NCBI GenBank assembly: GCA_050996575.1
Contig: JBPCRS010000156.1
Span: 1 to 6,987, forward strand
DNA: 6,987 nt
Source: DASUSH01 sp050996575
GTDB lineage: Bacteria; Actinomycetota; Thermoleophilia; Solirubrobacterales; 70-9
Direction: 5' to 3'
How positions within the stretch are numbered: the stretch's first letter is position 1; each line of letters opens with the position of its first letter. Shown piece by piece: positions 1 through 6,589 of the stretch. The translations under genes were made by a program, and so were the position numbers. Below the pieces are notes generated by a model. The model searched no databases, was not told the DNA's origin, and was given only the letters and a program-made list of their open reading frames with translations.

Positions 1-394
<394 letters not shown>

Positions 395-635
395 AAATGA
401 CGCGAGGCGTTTCATTCCAGCCCCAGTGTCAACTGGAGCCGGCTCCTCTGTCTATTAGAGAGTGTGTCATGACCAATTGTGGCCGCCGCGTACACATGGC
501 GACGACCGACATGACGAGGTACTTCTGTACTTCATAAGCCCACCCCCACGCTGGCGTGGTGGCGGGCCGGGCATGGTCACAAGCCTCGGGAAAGGCCGGC
601 CGAGATGGCCGACGCCCGTGGCTCGCGCGCACTGC

Positions 636-649
636 TCAGTTTTCAAAGA
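636..649 (-). promoter_or_regulatory. boxA-like antitermination element of the rRNA leader
   Basis: The minus strand reads TCTTTGAAAACTGA, closely matching the boxA sequence of Bacillus-type rRNA leaders (TCTTTGAAAACT). BoxA RNA is bound by NusB/S10 (NusE) and makes RNA polymerase resistant to premature termination over the untranslated rRNA operon. It sits about 240 bases upstream of the mature 16S 5' end, a normal place for it. The match and the location are seen directly; function is by analogy. Confidence 0.65.
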
Positions 650-691
650 CCGTCCCGGGCCTCCCGCAGGGCCTCCGCGGGTGATCCGGCT

Positions 692-726
692 CGCCTCTGA
701 GTCATCTACGACTCGGTTCAGAGGCG
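692..726. repeat. 9-bp perfect stem-loop in the rRNA leader
   Basis: The arms CGCCTCTGA (692-700) and TCAGAGGCG (718-726) are perfectly complementary around a 17-base loop. The loop overlaps a competing hairpin, GAGTC (699-703) with GACTC (710-714), so two mutually exclusive folds can be drawn. No T-tract follows on the minus strand, so it does not resemble an intrinsic terminator for tyrS. It may be a leader or processing hairpin. Confidence 0.6.
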
Positions 727-733
727 ACCACTT

Positions 734-741
734 AGTGTAGC
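734..741 (-). promoter_or_regulatory. candidate promoter-proximal -10 box of the rRNA operon
   Basis: The minus strand reads GCTACACT. TACACT fits the actinobacterial -10 pattern TANNNT. A start about seven bases downstream, near 727, would put the 9-bp stem-loop (692-726) at the very 5' end of the transcript. No clear TTGACA-like -35 lies at the right distance, so this is tentative. The same eight bases recur at 796-803. Confidence 0.3.
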
Positions 742-795
742 TCATCACAAGCTCTTCCCACAGCCCTGAGCAGTGCTCGGATGCGGGGACGCGGA

Positions 796-803
796 AGTGT
801 AGC
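796..803 (-). promoter_or_regulatory. candidate upstream -10 box, exact repeat of the 734-741 box
   Basis: This is a second copy of GCTACACT on the minus strand, 62 bases upstream of the first. If both boxes are real they would be tandem rRNA promoters, a common arrangement. A transcript starting near 789 would include both arms of the 629-639/766-776 inverted repeat, whereas one starting near 727 would not. No good -35 element is visible here either. Confidence 0.25.
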
Positions 804-841
804 GGCGCCCACGACATCTGCGCGAAAAGCTCAGGCAGGCT

Positions 842-2020
842 TCAGGCGCCGGAGCGAAGCCGGGCGAAACGGCGCTTGCCGACCTGCAGCACCCGCCCGT
901 CGAGCTCGCCGGCGGGCAGGTCGAGCCGCTCCGCGTCGACCGCCGCGCCCTCGATCTTCACCCCGCCCTGGCTGACCAGCCGCCTGGCCTCCGATCGGCT
1001 GATCCCGAAGCCGTCCGCGATCAGCGCCGGCAGGTGGACGTCGCCTTCGCCGAGCGCGATCTCGGGCATCTGCTCGGGCGTCCCATGCTCGACATGGACG
1101 CGATCGAAGTGCGCCTCGGCGGCGGCGGATGACTCTGCGTCCCAGAACCACGCGACGATCCGGCGCCCGAGCTCGCGCTTTGCATCCATCGGATGGCGGG
1201 CGGTGTCGAGGGGCTCGGCGAGCAGCAACTCGTAGTACTGCGCCATCGCCTCGTCAGGGACGCTCATCAGCTTGCCGAACATCTCCTCGGGCGGGTCGGT
1301 GACGCCGACGTAATTGTCGAGCGACTTCGACATCCGCCGCACGCCGTCGGTGCCCGGCAGGATCGGCATCGTCATCACCGATTGCTCGGCGACGCCCAGT
1401 GCGCCCTGGACGTCGCGTCCGAAGAGCAGGTTGAACTTCTGGTCGGTGCCGCCGAGCTCGACGTCGGCCTCGATTGCCACCGAGTCGTAGCCCTGCAACA
1501 CCGGGTAGAGCAACTCGAGCGCCGAGATCGGCTCGTCGCCCTTCATCCGCCGTTGGAAGTCGTCGCGCTCGAGCAGGCGGGCGACCGTGAACCGGCGGAT
1601 CAGTCGGAACAGGTCGTCGCTCCCCATCTGTAGCCATTCGCTGTTACGTCGTGCCTCGGTGCGATCGCGGTCGAGGACCTTGAACGCCTGTTCGGAGAAG
1701 GTCTCCGCGTTGGCGTCGATCTGTTCGTCGGAGACCAGCGGGCGCTCGGCCGAGCGCCCGCTCGGGTCGCCGACACGGGCCGTGTAGTCGCCGATGATCA
1801 GGACGACGAGGTGGCCGGCATCCTGGAAGGCGCGGAGCTTGCGCAGGACGACCACGTGGCCGAGGTGGATGTCGGGCGCGGTCGGATCGATGCCGAGCTT
1901 CACCCTCAACGCCCTGCCCTCGCGCTCCGCGGCGGCGAGCTGCTCAGCCAAGCGCCCTTTCGGCAGGACGTCAACAGCGCCGGCGGAGAGCCGCTCGGCG
2001 CTCGCTTGAGGGTCGCTCAC
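842..2020 (-). CDS. tyrS: tyrosyl-tRNA synthetase, TyrS2/TyrZ-like
   Basis: This enzyme attaches tyrosine to tRNA-Tyr in the cytoplasm using ATP. The 392-residue product is a complete class Ic synthetase. A Rossmann catalytic domain starts at KLGIDPTAPDIHLGH (residues 41-55), with HLGH (52-55) as the HIGH signature. GDPSGRS follows at 84-90, YPVLQGYD at 172-179, GGTDQKFN at 190-197 and the KMSKS-equivalent RMSKS at 229-233. The C-terminus from about 327 looks like an S4 RNA-binding domain. The GIDPT start of the HIGH region and the overall pattern resemble the Thermus-like second TyrRS group rather than the E. coli TyrS group. The start is a GTG at 2018-2020 with only a weak AGG upstream; no better upstream start is seen. 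There is no T-box signature in the 170-base upstream spacer. It reads toward the 16S gene with no obvious terminator in between. Confidence 0.97.
   Translation of the reverse strand: MSDPQASAERLSAGAVDVLPKGRLAEQLAAAEREGRALRVKLGIDPTAPDIHLGHVVVLRKLRAFQDAGHLVVLIIGDYTARVGDPSGRSAERPLVSDEQIDANAETFSEQAFKVLDRDRTEARRNSEWLQMGSDDLFRLIRRFTVARLLERDDFQRRMKGDEPISALELLYPVLQGYDSVAIEADVELGGTDQKFNLLFGRDVQGALGVAEQSVMTMPILPGTDGVRRMSKSLDNYVGVTDPPEEMFGKLMSVPDEAMAQYYELLLAEPLDTARHPMDAKRELGRRIVAWFWDAESSAAAEAHFDRVHVEHGTPEQMPEIALGEGDVHLPALIADGFGISRSEARRLVSQGGVKIEGAAVDAERLDLPAGELDGRVLQVGKRRFARLRSGA
1737..1762. repeat. 26-bp perfect palindrome inside tyrS
   Basis: The 13-base arm AGCGGGCGCTCGG (1737-1749) is followed at once by its exact reverse complement CCGAGCGCCCGCT (1750-1762), with no spacer. 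It encodes the conserved tyrS segment around SGRSAERPLV (residues 87-96). Because it is symmetric, the opposite strand also reads SGRSAERPL in one frame. Confidence 0.9.
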
Positions 2021-2156
2021 GTGCTGCCTGTTAGGTGCGGTTTAGCCACAGCCCCAATGCTAACCTCGTACGCGGGCTCCGGCCTACCGTCTTACGGCCG
2101 CCGACAGCCTCACTCGGACCCGGCAATGCCCGTGTTCACGTTGCGTCAGGCTCCGG

Positions 2157-2186
2157 TTGAACACGCGGGCGCCACACACGCTTACT
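2157..2186 (+). promoter_or_regulatory. candidate promoter for the penicillin-binding protein gene
   Basis: TTGAAC (2157-2162) resembles a -35 hexamer. Eighteen bases later comes CTTACT (2181-2186), a weak -10. Its end lies four bases before the ATG at 2191, so transcription would start at or next to the start codon. That would fit a leaderless mRNA and the lack of any Shine-Dalgarno sequence. The rest of the divergent spacer 2021-2190 shows no convincing operator or riboswitch. Confidence 0.25.
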
Positions 2187-2190
2187 GACG

Positions 2191-4542
2191 ATGGCAAGAA
2201 CCAGCAGCCAGATGCGCCGCCAGCTTCGCGCCGCCCGTGACGCAATCGCGGGCGGTAAGCGAGGCGACGACGATTCCACGAGCGGACACGAGATAACCGG
2301 CGGCGACGGGCCGTCGAAGCAGCCCCGCCCACGGCTGAAGAAGATCCGGATGATCCTCGTCCTGCTCGGGCTCACCGTGCTCGCCGGGATCTCGTGGATC
2401 TTCGGGATCATGATGGCGGTCGCCTCGGATCTGCCCAAGCTCGAGACCAAGGTTCAATACGAAGCGGCGCAGAACTCGGTCGTCGTCGATCGGTACAACA
2501 AGCCGCTGACGACTCTGACAGGGAACGAGGCGCGGCTCCTGGTCGAATCGGCCGATATCTCGCCGGCGATGAAGCAGGCTGTGGTCGCGGTCGAGGATGA
2601 GCGCTTCTACGACCATCGTGGAATCGACGCGATAGGCGTCGCCCGTGCCCTGATCAAGGACGTCGTCGCCCGCAACGCCGTGCAGGGCGCCTCGACGATC
2701 ACCCAGCAGTTCGTCAAGAACGCGCTCGAGGCGCAGCAGGACAGGACGATTTTCCAGAAGCTGCGCGAATCGGCGCTCGCCTACCACGTCGAGCGCGAGT
2801 GGTCGAAGGATAAGATCCTCACCCAGTACCTGAACTCGATCTACTTCGGCGAGGGCGCCTACGGGATCGAGGCAGCGGCCAAGACTTTCTTTGGCGAGGC
2901 CCACCCCGGTTGCGGTGGCAAGGGCGACCGTTGCGCGTCGCAGCTCCTCCCTCACGAAGCCGCACTGCTCGCCGGAATCATTTCCTCGCCCGAGGCCTAT
3001 TCGCCGCGGACCAACCCCGACCTCGCGGTCGAGCGCCGCAACCTCGTGCTCGCCAAGATGCTTGAGCAGGGTGCGATCACACAGGACCAGTACGACGACC
3101 CAATAGCGGGTATCGAGGCCCCACCTCCCAATCCTGAAGACATCAAGCCGCCGAGTGAGAAGTCGGAGGCCCCCTACTTCACCTCCTGGCTGCGCCAGCA
3201 GGTCGTCGATTACTACGGCGCCGGTCAGGCGTTCGGGGGCGGCCTCTACATCAAGTCGACCCTCGACCTCGAGCTCCAGCAGGAGGCCGAGTCGGCCGTC
3301 TCCGAGAACGTCGGCGGGATCGAGCCAACCGCCTCGGTGGTCGTCATCGACAACGCCACCGGCGGCGTGCTGGCGATGGTCGGCGGCGATAACTACAAAC
3401 AGTCTCCTTTCAACCTGGCGACCAATGGCCAGCGCCAGCCGGGCTCGGCGATGAAACCGTTCACGCTCGTAACCGCGCTGCGGCAGGGGATCCCGACCAG
3501 CAACGTTTATACCTCGGCGCCGAAAGAGTTCCCATTCGAAGTACGCCTCAAGGAGGACGGGAAGACCAAGGTCCTGCCCGACATCTTCAGCGTCTCCAAC
3601 TACGGAGATGGCTACAACGGATCGAGCAGCCTGTTCAGCGCGACGACCAACTCCGACAACTCTGTCTACGCGGAGCTCGGACTTCAGGTGGGACTCGAGA
3701 ACATCGCGAAGACAGCGCGGGCGCTCGGAATCCAGACCGACCTCGCGACCAAGGCGGAGTACGCGGTCGACGGTGGCGCCTTTAAGCCCTACCCGCCGGC
3801 GATGACGCTTGGTGGGCTCGAGGTCGGAGTCACCCCGCTCGAAATGGCCCACGCGTACTCGACCATTGGCGGCGACGGCGAACGGGTCACCGGTAGCCTC
3901 GCCAGTTCGAAGGGCGGCCCGCTGGGGATCATCAACGTCAAGGACGGTCCCGGCGAAGTCGCCGAGCTGGTCGAAACCAACGATGGTGTGGGCGGGGAGA
4001 ATGAGGTAGTGACGCAGCGGGCGATCGACCCCGCGGTTGCGAGCGAAGCCCGGTCCGTGCTCGAGACGGTCGTCAGCGACGGGACCGGCGTTCGAGCCCA
4101 ATACGGCGGTTACGCTTGGGGCAAGACCGGCACGACGGAGAACAACGGCGATGCCTGGTTCTGCGGCGGGACCGAGGACGTCACCGCCTGCGTCTGGGTC
4201 GGACACGCCGAAGGCAACACCCCGATGGAGACCGAGTTTGCCGGCGCCCCGGTCGATGGCGGCACCTATCCGGCGCTGATCTGGGCCGATGTGATCACGG
4301 CCTACGAAGCGCTGATGGACGTGCGCAAGGAAGGTGACGCCGACTCCGAAGACCTCGACCCTTCGGGCGGCCCGGTCGCCCCGGTCCCGGTTACACCTGC
4401 CGCGCCGGTCGAGACCGCCCCGGTCGCCCCGGTAGAGCCCGTCCCGGCCCCGGTCGAGGAGGCCCCACCCGTACAGGCGGCGCCGGCCACCCCGCCCCCC
4501 GGCGCCGATCGCGGCGCCGGCGCCGTCGCGCCGCGGCGCTAG
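2191..4542 (+). CDS. class A penicillin-binding protein (bifunctional transglycosylase/transpeptidase)
   Basis: The 783-residue product polymerises lipid II glycan strands and cross-links their peptides outside the membrane (PonA/MrcA class). A basic cytoplasmic N-terminus leads to one membrane anchor at about 53-78. The GT51 domain shows EDERFYDHRG (catalytic Glu135), GASTITQQFVKN (166-177), a second catalytic Glu193 in KLRESALAYH, and REWSKDKILTQYLNSIYFG (202-220). The transpeptidase has SAMK (Ser419 nucleophile, Lys422), SDN (488-490) and KTGT (645-648). From about 727 a low-complexity Pro/Ala/Val/Glu tail ends the protein. Two close cysteine pairs, C241/C248 in the GT domain and C658/C667 after KTGT, could form disulfides in this extracytoplasmic protein. 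The ATG at 2191 has no clear Shine-Dalgarno; a second ATG at residue 8 is possible. It is divergent from tyrS and overlaps the end of mpg by four bases. Confidence 0.96.
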   Translation: MARTSSQMRRQLRAARDAIAGGKRGDDDSTSGHEITGGDGPSKQPRPRLKKIRMILVLLGLTVLAGISWIFGIMMAVASDLPKLETKVQYEAAQNSVVVDRYNKPLTTLTGNEARLLVESADISPAMKQAVVAVEDERFYDHRGIDAIGVARALIKDVVARNAVQGASTITQQFVKNALEAQQDRTIFQKLRESALAYHVEREWSKDKILTQYLNSIYFGEGAYGIEAAAKTFFGEAHPGCGGKGDRCASQLLPHEAALLAGIISSPEAYSPRTNPDLAVERRNLVLAKMLEQGAITQDQYDDPIAGIEAPPPNPEDIKPPSEKSEAPYFTSWLRQQVVDYYGAGQAFGGGLYIKSTLDLELQQEAESAVSENVGGIEPTASVVVIDNATGGVLAMVGGDNYKQSPFNLATNGQRQPGSAMKPFTLVTALRQGIPTSNVYTSAPKEFPFEVRLKEDGKTKVLPDIFSVSNYGDGYNGSSSLFSATTNSDNSVYAELGLQVGLENIAKTARALGIQTDLATKAEYAVDGGAFKPYPPAMTLGGLEVGVTPLEMAHAYSTIGGDGERVTGSLASSKGGPLGIINVKDGPGEVAELVETNDGVGGENEVVTQRAIDPAVASEARSVLETVVSDGTGVRAQYGGYAWGKTGTTENNGDAWFCGGTEDVTACVWVGHAEGNTPMETEFAGAPVDGGTYPALIWADVITAYEALMDVRKEGDADSEDLDPSGGPVAPVPVTPAAPVETAPVAPVEPVPAPVEEAPPVQAAPATPPPGADRGAGAVAPRR
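4371..4433 (+). repeat. 15-bp in-frame direct repeat in the PBP tail
   Basis: CCCGGTCGCCCCGGT occurs exactly at 4371-4385 and 4419-4433, 48 bases (16 codons) apart, encoding PVAPV-type units of the Pro/Ala/Val tail. The same tail contains four GGCGCC hexamers within 46 bases (4479-4484, 4501-4506, 4513-4518, 4519-4524). Such repeats suggest that tail length can change by slippage or recombination. Confidence 0.7.
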
Positions 4543-5126
4543 CGAGCCGGCGGAACCGGCTTCGAGAGGAACCGGCCGCCCGCCGCGCAAAAGCGCCATG
4601 GGTATTCGGATGCCTTCGTGATCCCGATCCGGGGCGCGGTCTGGACCTCGACGGGGGGTGCGCCCGCCGCCGGAGCTCTCAGTTCGAACGGCACCTCGAG
4701 CAGGCTGCGGCCGTTGTCGGCGAGGCCGACGGCGAGCGCCTCGGTCAGCTTTCCCGGGCCCGAGCAGAGGTCGCGGACGTTCTCGCGGCGGCGTCGCTCG
4801 CGCATCGCATCGACGCCGCGGGTCGGCTGGAGCGCGCGGATCAGCACCGCGGCAGCCTCGCCCTCGGGCTCGCAGACCGCGTTCAGCAGGCTGTGGATTC
4901 CGTAGGAGAAGTAGACGTAGGCGATCGCCGGCGGGCCCCAGAGGATCTCACTGCGCGGGGTCGGCCCGCCGTAGGCGTGGCAGGCCGGATCGTCGCGGTG
5001 GTAGCTCTCGGTCTCGACGATCGTGCCGCCGACGCCACCGTGCAGCAGCTCGCAGCCGACGAGGTCGTGGGCGACGTCGTGGACCGAGCGCGCGAAGAAG
5101 GCCTCGTCGAGCGGGGTCCCGCTCAA
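4539..5126 (-). CDS. mpg: 3-methyladenine DNA glycosylase, AAG/MPG family
   Basis: This monofunctional glycosylase removes alkylated purines such as 3-methyladenine, and hypoxanthine, starting base-excision repair. From the TTG at 5124-5126 it is 195 residues, normal for bacterial members. Family marks are IVETESYHRDDPACHAYGG, with Glu40 the expected catalytic base (human E125), Tyr42 and His50. YVYFSYGIHSLLNAV follows at 70-84, then LIRALQP (95-101), SGPGKLT (122-128), RIGIT (166-170) and PWRF (176-179). A longer frame opens at 5222 but adds 32 Arg/Ala-rich residues lying wholly within argH, whereas family homology begins right after the TTG (PLDEAFFARSVHDVAHDLVG). The TTG overlaps the argH stop as TTGA, so translation is probably coupled to argH. 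No separate promoter or strong Shine-Dalgarno is visible. Its TAG stop shares CTAG with the PBP stop. Confidence 0.93.
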   Translation of the reverse strand: MSGTPLDEAFFARSVHDVAHDLVGCELLHGGVGGTIVETESYHRDDPACHAYGGPTPRSEILWGPPAIAYVYFSYGIHSLLNAVCEPEGEAAAVLIRALQPTRGVDAMRERRRRENVRDLCSGPGKLTEALAVGLADNGRSLLEVPFELRAPAAGAPPVEVQTAPRIGITKASEYPWRFCAAGGRFLSKPVPPAR

Positions 5127-6493
5127 GTGCGTAGGCTGTCGAGCTCGACTCGCGCCGCGGCGAGCTGCTCGGCCACCCGCTCGGACGCGGTGCCGCCGGC
5201 CGAGCGTTTCGACTCGAGCCACGTCTCGGCGGCGAGCACCTCGTAGTACTCCGCGTCGAGCAGCTCGGAGAAGCCGCGGACCTCATCCGCGTCGAGCTCG
5301 GAGAGCTTGACGTTGCGCTCGAGCGCGTGGCGGACGAGGCCGCCGACGACGCCGTGGGCCTCACGGAACGGCATTCCCTTACGGACGAGTAGGTCGGCGA
5401 CGTCGGTCGCGGCGAGGAACTCGTCGCCCGCCGCCTCGGCGAGGCGCTCGCGGTTGAAGCTGGTCACGGCGAGCATCCGCTCGCCGGCCTCTAGGCAGAG
5501 CTCGAGGTTATCGGCGGCGTCGAACAGTCCCTCCTTGTCCTCCTGCATGTCCTTCGAGTAGGCGAGCGGCAGGCCGTGGAGAACGCCGGTCAGCGCGGTG
5601 AACGAGGCGACGATCCGCGGCGCCTTCGCCCGCATCAGCTCGGCCGCGTCGGGGTTCTTCTTCTGCGGCATGATGCTCGAGCCCGAGGAGAACGAATCGC
5701 CGACCTCGCAGAAGGAGAACTCCTCGCTCGAGAAGAGCACGATCTCTCCTCCGAGCCGCGAGAGATGGGTCGCGCAGGTGGCGGCGGCGGCGAGGTAGTC
5801 GAGCACCGAGTCGCGGCTGGCGACCGCGTCGATCGAGTTCTGGGTGACGCGGTCGAAGCCGAGCTCGCGGGCGACCGACTCGCGGTCGAGCTCCCAGTTG
5901 AGCCCGGCGAGGGCGCCTGAGCCGAGCGGCATCTCCATCGCGCCCTCGCGGGCCGCCTCGAAGCGCCGCGCGTCGCGGTCGAGCATCCAGAAGTAGGCGA
6001 GCAGATGGTGGGCGAGGTAGACCGGCTGGGCCCGCTGGAGGTGGGTGTAGCCGGGCATCGTCCAGCCCTCGTGGGCGTCGGCGAGGTCGCAGAGCCGCCC
6101 CATCAGGGCCGCGCACAGCTCGATCGCCCGCTCGCAGCGCTCGCGCACGTAGATCGCCACGTCGGTCGCGACCTGGTCGTTGCGCGAGCGGCCGGTGTGG
6201 AGCTTGCCGCCGACCGGGCCGGCGATCTCGGTCACCCGGCGCTCGATCGCCATGTGGATGTCCTCGTCGTGGTCGGCGAACGGGAAGCGATCCTCGGCGA
6301 GCTCGGCGGTGGCCTCGTCGAGCGCGGTGTGCAGCGCCTCGAGCTCGGCGTCGTCGAGGACGCCGGCAAAGAGCAGCGCCCGCGCGTGCGCCTTCGACTG
6401 GCGCACGTCCTGCGGCCAGAGCCGCCGGTCGAAGCCGATCGACGCGTTGAGGCGCTGGAACAGCGGATCCTGTGATTCGCCGAAGCGGGACAT
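5123..6493 (-). CDS. argH: argininosuccinate lyase
   Basis: This enzyme splits argininosuccinate into arginine and fumarate, the last step of arginine synthesis, as a cytoplasmic homotetramer. The 456-residue product belongs to the fumarase/aspartase superfamily and has the usual length. Visible marks are the N-terminal NASIGFDRRLWPQDVRQSKAHA region, HTGRSRNDQ (99-107), GYTHLQRAQP (148-157, with His151 the expected catalytic histidine) and the signature GSSIMPQKKNPD (271-282, with Ser272 the expected catalytic serine on the mobile loop). The C-terminal domain continues through DVADLLVRKGMPFREAH (364-380). All key residues are present. The ATG at 6491-6493 is supported by homology starting at once and has no clear Shine-Dalgarno. 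argG is not next to it; its partner in the transcript is mpg, which it overlaps by four bases. Confidence 0.97.
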   Translation of the reverse strand: MSRFGESQDPLFQRLNASIGFDRRLWPQDVRQSKAHARALLFAGVLDDAELEALHTALDEATAELAEDRFPFADHDEDIHMAIERRVTEIAGPVGGKLHTGRSRNDQVATDVAIYVRERCERAIELCAALMGRLCDLADAHEGWTMPGYTHLQRAQPVYLAHHLLAYFWMLDRDARRFEAAREGAMEMPLGSGALAGLNWELDRESVARELGFDRVTQNSIDAVASRDSVLDYLAAAATCATHLSRLGGEIVLFSSEEFSFCEVGDSFSSGSSIMPQKKNPDAAELMRAKAPRIVASFTALTGVLHGLPLAYSKDMQEDKEGLFDAADNLELCLEAGERMLAVTSFNRERLAEAAGDEFLAATDVADLLVRKGMPFREAHGVVGGLVRHALERNVKLSELDADEVRGFSELLDAEYYEVLAAETWLESKRSAGGTASERVAEQLAAARVELDSLRT

Positions 6494-6501
6494 GGCCGAC
6501 G

Positions 6502-6507
6502 ATGTTA
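6502..6507 (-). promoter_or_regulatory. candidate -10 box for argH, possibly leaderless
   Basis: TAACAT on the minus strand fits TANNNT and ends eight bases before the argH ATG (6491-6493). Transcription would begin at or within a base or two of the start codon, giving a leaderless mRNA, consistent with the missing Shine-Dalgarno. No TTGAC-like -35 is seen 16-18 bases upstream. I see no certain arginine-repressor operator in this spacer. Confidence 0.3.
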
Positions 6508-6589
6508 GGCGGGACGCACTCGCCGATTCGCATAACCTCCGCCGGGAATGAAATCGCCGAATCCTCCGCTTCGCGTCCGGTTCGGCTCG

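Larger units (their letters stand above)
629..776. repeat. 11-bp long-range inverted repeat bracketing the boxA-proximal leader
   Basis: GCACTGCTCAG at 629-639 is the exact reverse complement of CTGAGCAGTGC at 766-776, with 126 bases between the arms. The arm at 629-639 overlaps the last four bases of boxA (CTGA) on the minus strand. The 9-bp stem-loop, the GC-rich hairpin at 663-681 and the proximal GCTACACT box all lie inside. A transcript from the upstream box could fold the whole block into one multibranch structure. Confidence 0.5.
395..841 (-). other. rRNA operon leader and upstream region, no protein gene
   Basis: These 447 bases lie between the tyrS stop and the 16S gene, both on the minus strand. 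I see no protein family in any frame and no tRNA. Read in the rRNA direction they hold two GCTACACT boxes, a 9-bp stem-loop, a smaller 5-bp stem (CCCGC at 663-667, GCGGG at 677-681), a boxA-like element, a tight CCACGC/GCGTGG hairpin (546-559), a GGAGCCGGCTCC palindrome (435-446) and a CCAGT/ACTGG hairpin (423-436). Dense small hairpins next to boxA are what an rRNA leader carrying antitermination and pre-rRNA processing signals should look like. The transcription start is not fixed by the sequence. Confidence 0.75.

Noticed and set aside
692..726. Intrinsic terminator for tyrS
   Set aside because: The stem is good but no T-run follows it on the minus strand, so it does not meet the usual criteria.
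467..817. 116-residue frame (and smaller ones) in the rRNA leader
   Set aside because: There is no family resemblance or ribosome binding site, and the region is explained by boxA and leader hairpins upstream of 16S.
2021..2190. T-box riboswitch controlling tyrS
   Set aside because: The spacer is short and lacks the conserved T-box sequence (AGGGTGGNACCGCG type) and a terminator hairpin.
2182..4599. 805-residue open frame on the minus strand covering the whole PBP gene
   Set aside because: It mirrors the PBP codon pattern, reads as Arg/Gly/Asp/Leu-rich sequence with no recognisable domain, and runs past both ends of a clear real gene. Long antisense frames are expected in GC-rich DNA.
5127..5222. 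N-terminal extension of mpg
   Set aside because: The 32 residues are Arg/Ala-rich, lie entirely inside argH in another frame, and do not match the start of the AAG/MPG family.
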